Shown: positions 45,632-54,800 of the stretch, piece by piece | How the letters are laid out: each line of letters starts with the position of its first letter | Numbering within the stretch: the stretch's first letter is position 1 | DNA from: Planctomycetota bacterium | GTDB taxonomy: Bacteria; Planctomycetota; Phycisphaerae; Phycisphaerales; UBA1924 | Direction of reading: 5' to 3' | Length of the DNA stretch: 63,262 nucleotides | Assembly (NCBI GenBank): GCA_018242605.1 | Contig: JAFEBP010000015.1 | Span: forward strand, 1-63,262 | Position numbers and translations under genes: made by a program | The notes under the pieces: model-generated | What the model was told of the DNA's origin: nothing | Seen by the model: only the letters and a program-made list of their open reading frames with translations | Databases searched by the model: none

Positions 45632-45787
45632 GCGTGCCGTCCGTGGCCGAGAGCCGACAGTGTACACCACCGGAGCGAGCGGTCCGGCGCCGAATCGCGC
45701 CGGACGGGCAAACCCGCGGGCCGAATCCCGCCGATGCCCTACTACGATCCGACCCGTCCCTAGGCCTTAGAGAGACACCGCCCACTC

Positions 45788-47158
45788 ATGGGAATCATCG
45801 CTCACATCCGAAGCCGCCGAATCCTGGAGCAGATCGCGGAGCGCAAGGCCGGGTACGACCAGCCGTGGACGCACGAGCAGCGCCTGGCGTGGCAGCTGGA
45901 GCGCGTGAACGAGAACTGGCTCGTCCAGCAGCGCAACATCCCGGCGTACATCGACGCCGTCAAATCCGGCAAACTGCCGCAGCAGTTCCGCTCCATGCAG
46001 GAGTTCTGCGACAAGGTCGAGCCCATCACCAAGAAGATGGTGCAGACGCAGATGGACCGGCTCGCGGACCCCACGCGCCCCGAGGACCTCTCGTTCACCA
46101 CCGGCGGGAGCACGGGCGAGCCCACCAAGTTCCCGTTCTGGAAGGAAGAGAGCGAGCGCACGATCCCCGATCGCTGGATGTGCCGCGGCTGGTACGGCGT
46201 GAAGCCCGCCGACAAGCTCTTCATGATCTGGGGGCACAGCCATCTGCTCGGCTCGGGCTTCAAGGGCAAGATGAAAGGCCAGCTGCGCGTCCTGAAGGAC
46301 TCGCTGCTGGGGTACTACCGCTTCTCCGCCTATCAGTTGGACCCGGATCGGCTCCGCAAGGCGTGCGACGAGATTCTGCGGTACAAGCCCGCGTACATGA
46401 TCTGCTATTCCGCGGCGTTGGATTTCTTCTGCCGCGTGAACGCCGATCGTGCGGCGGAACTGCACAAGCTCAACCTCAAGATGGCCGTGGGCACGGGCGA
46501 GTCGTTCCCCTTCGCCGACAGCCCGCAGTGGGTGAACAAGACCCTGGGCTGCCCGTGCGCCATGGAGTACGGCAGCGTCGAGACGAGCATCATGGGCTTT
46601 TCCGCGCCGGTGAAGGAAGGCCTGGGGCACTTTGATCTCTTCTGGCGTTCGTACTTCTTCGAGGCGAACGAAACGGGCACGAGCGGCGGGCGGGTGATCC
46701 GCATCACGAGCCTGTTCCCCAAGAAGTTCCCGCTGATGCGCTACGAGATCGGCGACGAGGTCACGATGTTCGACGGCGACACCCCGCTGGGCCTGACCCG
46801 CGTCAAGAAGATTGTGGGCAAGACGCTCTCGTTCGTCACGCTCGCCGACGGCACCAAGGTGCACAGCGTGGCGTTCGAGCACTCGATCCGCACGGTGCCG
46901 GGCGTGGAGCGGTTCCAGGTCGTCGCCAGGGGCGGGGTGATCACGCTCAAGGTGGTGGCGCCCAACGCGAACCAGGCCGAGGCCACCAAGGCGATCCTGG
47001 TGCTCATGCACAAGATCCATCCCAGCCTCGCGACGGCCAAGATCGAGTACACCGACACCCTCATCCAGACCATCGCGGGCAAGACGCCGATGGTGATCAT
47101 GGATCAATCGCACCTGGGCGCGGGGCAGACCGAGCAGGCGATGTTCAAGACGTCATGA
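45788..47158 (+). CDS. Adenylate-forming enzyme, PaaK/CapK-like
   Basis: A 456-residue protein of the phenylacetate-CoA-ligase/CapK group. The ATP-binding loop is LSFTTGGSTGEPTKFPFWK near residue 98-116. Later EYGSVE (A5-like motif) and LMRYEIGDEVTMFDG (A7-like) are seen, followed by a small C-terminal domain (VPGVERFQVVARGGVITLKVV). Such proteins activate carboxylic acids, either in aromatic degradation or in polysaccharide/lipid modification; CapK-like members often occur without a CoA partner, as here. The stop codon overlaps that of convergent recQ in the palindrome TCATGA. Confidence 0.83.
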   Translation: MGIIAHIRSRRILEQIAERKAGYDQPWTHEQRLAWQLERVNENWLVQQRNIPAYIDAVKSGKLPQQFRSMQEFCDKVEPITKKMVQTQMDRLADPTRPEDLSFTTGGSTGEPTKFPFWKEESERTIPDRWMCRGWYGVKPADKLFMIWGHSHLLGSGFKGKMKGQLRVLKDSLLGYYRFSAYQLDPDRLRKACDEILRYKPAYMICYSAALDFFCRVNADRAAELHKLNLKMAVGTGESFPFADSPQWVNKTLGCPCAMEYGSVETSIMGFSAPVKEGLGHFDLFWRSYFFEANETGTSGGRVIRITSLFPKKFPLMRYEIGDEVTMFDGDTPLGLTRVKKIVGKTLSFVTLADGTKVHSVAFEHSIRTVPGVERFQVVARGGVITLKVVAPNANQAEATKAILVLMHKIHPSLATAKIEYTDTLIQTIAGKTPMVIMDQSHLGAGQTEQAMFKTS

Positions 47159-49402
47159 CGGTTCGCCCGCGGGGGCTTCGCCCTTGCTCCGCAGGTGCGC
47201 GAGCACGAAGGCGATGTGGTCGTACGACACCTGGCCGCCCAGGTGCTCGAAGATGAACTTCATGCGCTGGGTGCTCAGGTTTCTCGCGGCGTCGGTCACG
47301 GCGCGATAGGTCTCGCTGTCGACCCAGGCGCCGATGTCGCCGGGCTTCTCCGTCTCAATGAAATCCACCAGGTGGGCGCGGATCGTGGACAGCGCCAGAC
47401 CCACGCGTTCCGCGACGTCCGCGATGTTCGCGCGCGACTTGAACATCTCGAACGAGGTAGCCTTCTGCGGGTTGCGCGGGCGAGGCGCCGAAGCGGTTCT
47501 CTTGGGCGGCTGGCCCTTGGGGACCTGGTTGGTCGCCAGACCGTTGTTGGCGCAGGTGTCGGCGATAGCGCTCGTGAAGATGTGGCCGAACTCGCGGGCC
47601 TTGGCCTCACCCACGCCGGTGACGCGCCGGAACGTCTCGGCGTTGGTCGGCCGGATGCGGGCCATGTCGCGCAGCGAGTTGTCGGAAAAGATGATGTACG
47701 CCGGCACGCCGCGTTCTGAAGCGAGCTGCGCCCGCAGGGCCCGCAACGCCTCGAAGACGCCGGTGTCGAAGGGCTCCTGCTCGGCCTCGCCCGTCACTGC
47801 CACGGGCACCTTGGCCGAGACCAGCGCGACCTTGCGCTCGCCCCGCATCACTTCCCACGAAGCGTCGGTGAGGTCGACCGTGGGGTACTGGTCGCCGGTG
47901 CGCTGCAGCAGGCCCATGTCGATGAGTTGATTGACGAAACCGGAGAGCACGGCCTGGTGCGTGTCGCGCAGGAGGCCGAACGTGGTGAGTGTGTCGTGGC
48001 CGCGCTCCACGATTTGCTTGGCCATGCTGCCCCGCAGCACGCCCACGAGGTGCCCCACGCCGAAGGTCAGGCCCCCGGACGCCCGGTTCATCCGCGCCAC
48101 GCAGGAGATGATCTTCTGCGCCACCACCGTGGAATCCGGCACGGACTCGAGCTCGCCCAGGCAGACGTCGCACGCGCCGCACCCTTGGGCGCTGAGCACC
48201 CCGGGCTGGTACGGCTGGCCGAAGTACTCCGACAGAAACTGATGGCGGCACGCCGCGCCCACCGCGAACGATTGCACCTCGCCCACGTGATCGCGCTGGT
48301 GCTTGAGCCACTCCTTGCTCGCGCCGGATTCCTCGCCGCCCATCTCGATCAGCTTGTTCCAGCGCACCACGTCGCCGCCGGAGTAGAGCAGCACGCACTC
48401 GGCGGGCAGGCCGTCGCGGCCGGCGCGGCCGGTCTCCTGCTGGTAGTGCTCGATGCTCTTGGGCATCGACGAGTGCACCACGCACCTCACATTGCTGCGG
48501 TCGATGCCCATGCCGAAGGCCACCGTCGCGACCACCACGTTGATGCGCTCCTGCGCGAAGGCGTCCTGCACGCGCTTGCGCTGATCGGCGTTCATCCCGG
48601 CGTGGTACGCCTCGGCCGCGACCTTCTCGCCCTTGAGGAAGTCGGCGAGCTCCTCGGTGTTCTTGCGGCTGATCGCGTAAACGATGACCGCTTCCTTGTC
48701 GTGCCGCCGCACGATCTCGAGCGTCTGCGCGTACACGCTCGACTTGGGCACCACGCGATAGACCAGGTTGGGGCGATCGAAGACACCCACCAGCACGCCG
48801 GGATCGCGCAGGCCCAGCTGGGCGACGATATCGTCGCGCACGCGGGGCGTGGCGGTGGCGGTGAAGGCGTTGAAGACCGCGCGCGGGTATGTGTCGCGCA
48901 GCTCGCGCAGACGGCGGTACTCGGGCCGGAAGTCATGCCCCCACTGGCTGATGCAGTGCGCCTCATCGATGGCGAACGCCACGGGGCCGCGGCCGTTGTT
49001 GGCCCGCGCGAGGCGGGAGAGCATGCCCGGCATGAGCAGCCGCTCGGGCGCGATGAACAGAAGCCGCAGCGAGCCATCGTCCACCGCGCGCCACACCTCG
49101 CGCTGGTCGTCCTGCTCCTGCCCGCTGTGCAGCGCCGCGGCGGGATAGCCGATCAGCCGCAGACCATCGACCTGGTCCTTCATCAGCGCGATGAGCGGAG
49201 AAACCACGACGCTTAGCCGGCCCTGGATGAGCGGGGGGATCTGGTAGCACAGGCTCTTGCCACCGCCGGTGGGCATCACCACCAACGAGTCGCGTCCCGA
49301 CATCGCCAGCGAGATCGCCTCCTCCTGCACGGGGCGCAGCGACGTGTAGCCCCAGTACTGGGCCAGCGCATCGAGCACGTGTTGCCTCGCCTCGGGGACC
49401 AT
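47153..49402 (-). CDS. recQ: ATP-dependent DNA helicase RecQ
   Basis: A 749-residue 3'-5' helicase. Motif 0 and Walker A: LRPVQEEAISLAMSGRDSLVVMPTGGGKSLCYQ. DEAH box: AIDEAHCISQWGHDFRPEYRRL. Further motifs are FTATATPRVRDDI, VATVAFGMGIDRSNVR and HYQQETGRAGRDG. The RQC zinc site is visible (CRHQFL, then CGACDVC). An HRDC domain follows near 560-630 (AYIIFSDNSLRDMARIRPTN...VTGVGEAKAREFG), and the C-terminus ends with a helicase helix-turn-helix (IADVAERVGLALSTIRAHLVDFI). ATG 49402 is set by the usual short RecQ N-terminus; the open frame upstream is not similar. Confidence 0.95.
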   Translation of the reverse strand: MVPEARQHVLDALAQYWGYTSLRPVQEEAISLAMSGRDSLVVMPTGGGKSLCYQIPPLIQGRLSVVVSPLIALMKDQVDGLRLIGYPAAALHSGQEQDDQREVWRAVDDGSLRLLFIAPERLLMPGMLSRLARANNGRGPVAFAIDEAHCISQWGHDFRPEYRRLRELRDTYPRAVFNAFTATATPRVRDDIVAQLGLRDPGVLVGVFDRPNLVYRVVPKSSVYAQTLEIVRRHDKEAVIVYAISRKNTEELADFLKGEKVAAEAYHAGMNADQRKRVQDAFAQERINVVVATVAFGMGIDRSNVRCVVHSSMPKSIEHYQQETGRAGRDGLPAECVLLYSGGDVVRWNKLIEMGGEESGASKEWLKHQRDHVGEVQSFAVGAACRHQFLSEYFGQPYQPGVLSAQGCGACDVCLGELESVPDSTVVAQKIISCVARMNRASGGLTFGVGHLVGVLRGSMAKQIVERGHDTLTTFGLLRDTHQAVLSGFVNQLIDMGLLQRTGDQYPTVDLTDASWEVMRGERKVALVSAKVPVAVTGEAEQEPFDTGVFEALRALRAQLASERGVPAYIIFSDNSLRDMARIRPTNAETFRRVTGVGEAKAREFGHIFTSAIADTCANNGLATNQVPKGQPPKRTASAPRPRNPQKATSFEMFKSRANIADVAERVGLALSTIRAHLVDFIETEKPGDIGAWVDSETYRAVTDAARNLSTQRMKFIFEHLGGQVSYDHIAFVLAHLRSKGEAPAGEPS

Positions 49403-49463
49403 CCGGGATGGTATGAGACCGGCCAGTGCGCGGACGCGCCATGACAACCACCGGGGCCCACCG

Positions 49464-49469
49464 TACCCT
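49464..49469 (+). promoter_or_regulatory. TACCCT box eight bases before a kinase start
   Basis: A -10-like hexamer followed by eight bases and ATG 49478, without a Shine-Dalgarno. Confidence 0.35.
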
Positions 49470-49477
49470 CCCGCGGG

Positions 49478-51844
49478 ATGTCCACCACGCAGTCGCCACA
49501 GCGTTGGGCGCAGGTAAAAGCCGTGTTTCTGCGTGCCGCGGCGGCGCCGGCGGCGGAACGCGAGATGCTGTTGCGGGAGTTGTGCGAGGGCGACGCGGAA
49601 CTGCGGCGCGACGTGGAACGCCTCCTGGCCCGGGATTCGGACCCGGGTGAGTTGGGCGCCGATCCGAGCAGTGTGCTGGGACTGCCGCGATTTGCTCCGC
49701 AGCGGGAGTCGCTCCCAGAGTCCATCGGCCCGTACCGGGTGATTCGCGAACTGGGCGATGGCGCGTTCGGCGTCGTCTACCTGGCTGAGCAACCGCGCCC
49801 CAAGCGGCTGGTGGCCGTCAAGGTGCTGCGAGCGTGGGCGGGCTCCGGCAGTTCTCTTCAGCGCTTCGAGCGAGAATCGGAACTGACCGCGCGTCTGCAT
49901 CATCCGTGCATCGCGCAGGTGCTGGATGTCGGCAGCGAACCGGGGCCCTCCGGCCGGCCTTACCTGGTGATGGAATACGTGGACGGGCCCATGATCACCC
50001 GCTTCGCGGAGGGCCGCGGGCTGTCAGTGGCGGAGCGCGTAAGGCTCATGATCTCGGTCTGCCGCGCCGTGCAGCACGCCCACAACCAGGCGATCGTGCA
50101 CCGCGACCTGAAGCCCTCGAACATCCTCATTCAGATGCCCGGCTCGCCAACTTCGCGGCATCCGGGCGAGGATACCGATGGTTCTGCGCTCCCGCTCGCC
50201 GCGGGCCCGCCCGGACGGGCTGCCGCCGACGATCCGTTCCCCAAGATCCTTGATTTCGGTGTGGCCCGCCTGTTGGGGCAGGGATCAGGCGTCGCGGACT
50301 GCACCGTGACCGGGCAGTTGATCGGCACGCTGGCGTATATGAGTCCGGAACAGGCCAGGGGCGTGCCGACGGAGGTCGACACGCGTTCGGACATCTATTC
50401 TGTCGGCGCGGTGCTGTACGAGTTGCTCGCCGGTCGGCCGCCGATCCTCACCAATCACACCGAAGTTCCCGAATCGCTCCGCGCCATCCAGGAGGATGAG
50501 CCCAGGCGAGTGGGCACGCTCTGCCGCGGCTGCGGGAGCGATCTGGAAACCATCGTGCACAAAGCCCTCGCGAAAGAGAAGAACCGCCGCTACCAGAGCG
50601 TGAGTGAACTGGCCGACGATTTAGAGCGCTTCCTCCGACACGAACCCATCGCGGCCCGCCCCGCGACCATCGCGTACCAACTCAGCAAGTTCGCGGGACG
50701 CAATCGGGCCGCGGTGATCGCCGCGGCGATCGTGGCCGCCGTCAGCGTCACCGGCGCCGGGGTGTGGTGGCGTGCGCAGGCCGAACGCCGGCAGGACGCC
50801 ATCGAGATCGAACAGGTGGCTGTGCTGCTGGACGAAGTGCGCGATCTGGTCTGGCCACAGGCGGGCACGCGGCCTTTGCGGGAGAAGAGCGTCAATTTGG
50901 CCGGGCCGGTGGTGGAGCGGTTCGTGAAGCGCCATCCCGAGAACACCGCGATGCTCCGGACGCACGCCCGGCTGGTCGCGGCCAAGGCCTCGCTGTGCGC
51001 CGAAGATGGCCGCGCTGCGGAGGCCGCGGAGCTCTACGAGCGAGCCCGGAACCTGGCCGAACGTCTTCTAGGCTCAGCGCCCGGCGATCGCCAGCTGATG
51101 CGCACGCTCGCGTTCGCCACCATCAGGCTGGGTGACCTCGCCGGCGAGCGTTCCGGCCCGCGGGCGTCGGAGCCGTACTACGCGCGCGCTATGGAGATCG
51201 AACAGCTGCTGGTCGAAGCCGCCCCCGACGACCTGCGCGCCGCCGACGACCTCACTTGGAGCTTGGAGCGGCTTGCGCATCTCGCGGTGGCCCGCGGGGC
51301 GTTGTCTACGGCCGCTCAACTATGCGGTGAACGTGTTCGAGCCGCGGAGGCGCTGCTCGCCAAGGACCCGTCGCGCAAGGCATCGATGTACGCCGCGATG
51401 TGTGCGAGCGGCACTTGCGCGGGCGTGCGGGTGCGGCTCGGGGAGTTGGACGCCGCGTGCTCGCAGTACGCCCGGGCTGTGGAACTGGGCCGCCAACTGG
51501 TCGCCGGCAGCCCTGTCGAGCCGGACCATGTCATCCGGTTCCTGATCTACCGCGCCGGCTGGGCGGAGTACGGGACCAGCCGCGGGCTGCTCGCCGCGGC
51601 TGATGTCGATCCGCAGGACGCCTTTGTCGCGGCGGCAAACTTGCAGAAACTCGAGCCCGACACCGCCGCCACCCGCAACGCGTGGTACGAGGCGGCCCGC
51701 GCCGCGGTCTTCTTCGCCCGCGCCGCGGGCGAGCCTCAAGACGCCGCCGCGGCATTCAGGGGTTGGGTCGCGCTGTGGAAGGCGCAGTGTGACGGCGACC
51801 GCCAGAGCCTCGACCTATGGCTCGGTGAGCGCGGGTGCCGGTAA
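49478..51844 (+). CDS. Ser/Thr protein kinase with TPR-like C-terminal region
   Basis: A 788-residue kinase. A helical preamble (residues 1-80, WAQVKAVFLRAAAAPAAEREMLLRELCEGDAEL cut here into its pattern) is followed by the kinase domain: LGDGAFGVVYLAEQ at 92-105, Lys115 in VAVKVL, HRDLKPSN at 208-215, DFGVA at 259, GTLAYMSPEQARG. A transmembrane helix (VIAAAIVAAVSVTGAGVWW) lies near 408-428. The last 360 residues form TPR-like helices (AAELYERARNLAERLL, YYARAMEIEQLLVEAAPDD). Same architecture as the kinase at 20925. An ECF sigma gene of the matching family lies 3.8 kb away, beyond the dockerin protein. Confidence 0.9.
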   Translation: MSTTQSPQRWAQVKAVFLRAAAAPAAEREMLLRELCEGDAELRRDVERLLARDSDPGELGADPSSVLGLPRFAPQRESLPESIGPYRVIRELGDGAFGVVYLAEQPRPKRLVAVKVLRAWAGSGSSLQRFERESELTARLHHPCIAQVLDVGSEPGPSGRPYLVMEYVDGPMITRFAEGRGLSVAERVRLMISVCRAVQHAHNQAIVHRDLKPSNILIQMPGSPTSRHPGEDTDGSALPLAAGPPGRAAADDPFPKILDFGVARLLGQGSGVADCTVTGQLIGTLAYMSPEQARGVPTEVDTRSDIYSVGAVLYELLAGRPPILTNHTEVPESLRAIQEDEPRRVGTLCRGCGSDLETIVHKALAKEKNRRYQSVSELADDLERFLRHEPIAARPATIAYQLSKFAGRNRAAVIAAAIVAAVSVTGAGVWWRAQAERRQDAIEIEQVAVLLDEVRDLVWPQAGTRPLREKSVNLAGPVVERFVKRHPENTAMLRTHARLVAAKASLCAEDGRAAEAAELYERARNLAERLLGSAPGDRQLMRTLAFATIRLGDLAGERSGPRASEPYYARAMEIEQLLVEAAPDDLRAADDLTWSLERLAHLAVARGALSTAAQLCGERVRAAEALLAKDPSRKASMYAAMCASGTCAGVRVRLGELDAACSQYARAVELGRQLVAGSPVEPDHVIRFLIYRAGWAEYGTSRGLLAAADVDPQDAFVAAANLQKLEPDTAATRNAWYEAARAAVFFARAAGEPQDAAAAFRGWVALWKAQCDGDRQSLDLWLGERGCR

Positions 51845-51859
51845 GCGGTGCCATCGCGT

Positions 51860-54800
51860 TCAGCCGCAGCCCCCGTTCTCCCAGGTAAAGAAGAAGTAAT
51901 CAACGTCGCCTCCGTCGATTCCGCCGTCGGCGTTGACATCGGCGTCGCAGGTACCGGTTTCCCATGCTTCAAAGAAGTCGTCCACGTCCGTACCGTCGAT
52001 GCCGCCATCCTGGTTGAAGTCCGCCGGGCAAGCAAGGCAGGCACACACGTCCAATATCGCGTAGTCGCTGACGGCCGCACCGCACGGGTTGGAGACCGCG
52101 CACGTGTACGCCCCGCGATCGCTTTTCTGCGCGTTCGAGATTGAGAGAACCGCGGTGCGGCTACCCGAGACGATGGAGCCGTCGGTAGTAGGACCATCCG
52201 ACAAGGCGGCTCCGTCTCTACGCCACTCATAGGAGATTGAACCCTGGCCCGATGCTGTGACGGAGAAGTTCACGGATTCGCCCGTGCAGAGTTGTGCATC
52301 CATTGGGTGTCGCGAAATAACGGTGGTGGTGTTGGATGGCGCGGTATGCTGAACAAACGCGTAGAACTCCAGCCCGGTGGGCTCATACCTGCTGAAGTTT
52401 CCGTTCACGGCAAAGATGAGTTCGTTAACGCCCGGGCGGAAGTAAGCCTGGTTTGTCGCCCCGAAATCCGCACCGGTCGACCAGGTGAGCGCGTTGCGGC
52501 AACTCGCGTCTGTATAGTCCTTATTCCACTTGGCCGGATCGATAGCGGCGGAGAGAAGATTGCCGTTGAGCCAGACTGTTGCGGCGTCGTCGACATTGGC
52601 AGTGCCCAGCAGCGAAGCGCCCACGAAGCCTGCTGGAAGAGTGAACGTGAACCGGTAATACGCGGAGGAGCAGTCGTCGAAGGTGACTTCATCGATACCG
52701 ATGAGCGGCCAATCTGCGGAAACGAAGGACGGGGCTGGTGGCTTGTTCTCACACTGGAACGATTGATCTGTCGGCCCATCTGTTTGTCGACGGTCCGAAC
52801 CCACAAGGGGTATCCAAGTGCTGAGGTTAAACGCGGGTGGAGGCGAGTTGACGGTGGCCGGACTGACGAGTTGCGTCGTGTAACCGACGTCGTTGGAAGA
52901 GATCATCCGCGTCGAGCGATTCCGATGATTCAAGAAAATCGTTCCGTCGCAGCCGCCCGCAAAGCCATTGCCGCCACGAACGGAAAGCGGGTTGGCGCCG
53001 GTCAACGAATAATCACAGGTCGTGAGCGAAACTCGGCCGCCCCCGCCGCCGCCTTCATTGGCTGTTCCCGTGTACGCACCGCCGTTGGCGCGGATCACGC
53101 CGCTACCCGTCACGGTGCCCGCCGTGATCCACACAGAGCCTCCGGCGCCGGCACCCGCGTCGCCCCCGAGGGAGTTTTCGCCATCGGCGGAAATCGTGCC
53201 ACTGACCGTCAACGTGCCCCCAATATCGAGACGGATCGCACCTCCGCCCCTTCCGCCGGGGTAAGAGTTGTCCGTGTCTGCTCCGCCGCCGGAGCCGAGC
53301 GAGAGAGGCGCGTCGAGGGAGTCATACACGGCTCCTCCGCTTTTTCCGCTCGAACTGCTACCCCCGTGCCCCCCGTGTCCACCCCCACCCGCGGTCGTGT
53401 CGCTTTCGCCGCGTCCCGGTCCATCCGACCCAAGGAAGCCCGCGAAGTCCGCGGTGAGGCGGGAGTTTGTGTTGACGGTGCAATCGCCCAGGACGGTGAG
53501 TTGCAGCGGTATTCCCGGCGAGCCCGCGCTGGCGGGGCGCGGTCCGACGCGGGCACCTCCCGCGATGGTGAGCTGGTCGTAGGTCAGCGCACCGCTCATC
53601 GGCGTGAGCCAGGAATCGGTCTCGTTCGGGAAGCCGTTGTCGATTGTGAGCTGCGATGGCTGACCGGTGATCAGTTTGTAGATCGTGCCGGCGCCGGCGC
53701 GACGCGACCAGCCCGAGCCGCCCCTTGCCTGGACAATGGGAGCGATCGCGCCGGAATACACCGCGACCCGTCCGCCCGCGCCACCGCCTTCGTTGGGGGT
53801 TCCGGTGTATGTGCCGCCGTTAGCGCGGATCACGCCGCTACCCGTCACGGCGCTCGCCGTGATCCACACAGAGCCACCGGCGCCGGCACCCGCATCAACG
53901 CCCGGTGAGTTCTCGCCATCCGCGGAGATGGTGCCGCTCACCGCCAGCGTCCCTCCGACGACCAGGCGGATGGCGCCGCCGCCCGAGCCTCCGTACTGAT
54001 CGCCGTCGGTATCTCGGCCGCCGCATCCGCCGAAGCGAGCCGGTTGTTCGATCGAGCCGTACGAGTCTCCGCCGAGCGACTCGCCGCGGCCAACTCCGCC
54101 TTGGCCCGCGTGGCCGCCACCGCCCGCGTACCTGCCGTCAACGCCGCGGCCTTCGGGATCTGACCCGTAATACCCCGCGAAGTCCGCGGTGAGGCGGGAG
54201 TTTGTGTTGACGGTGCAATCGCCCAGGACGGTGAGTTGCAGCGGTATTCCCGGCGAGCCCGCGCTGGCGGGGCGCGGTCCGACGCGGGCACCTCCCGCGA
54301 TGGTGAGCTGGTCGTAGGTCAGCGCACCGCTCATCGGCGTGAGCCAGGAATCGGTCTCGGCGGCGTGGCCATTGTCTATCTGCAGCACGGAAGGGAGTCC
54401 CTGCAGTAATCTAAACACAGTTCCCGCGCCGGCACGCCTGACCGACCCTGTGCCGCCCGTAGCCTGCAGGCTGACACTGCCCGGCGAATTCAACGCATAC
54501 AGCGAAATGCGCCCACCGCCCCCGCCGCCTTCATTGGCCGTTCCTGAGTACGAACCGCCGTTGGCCTTGATGACGCCGGTTCCTGCCAGAGTCGATGCTG
54601 TAATCCAGATGGATCCGCCAGCGCCAGCCCCGGCATCGGCCCCCGGAGAAGCCTCTCCGTCGGCCGAGATCGAACCATTCACGGTCAACGTGCCGTTCAC
54701 GTTGAGGCGGATGACGCCACCGCCCTGACCGCCCGCGACAAATCCGTCTACATCGAATCCTCCGCTGCCGCCGAATAGAGTCGGTTCTTCGATTGAGTCA

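Noticed and set aside
52292..53908. 538-codon plus-strand open frame opposite the secreted repeat protein
   Set aside because: It is antisense to a gene with clear signal peptide, repeats and dockerin end; its product is Arg/Ala/Gly-rich and shows no domains.
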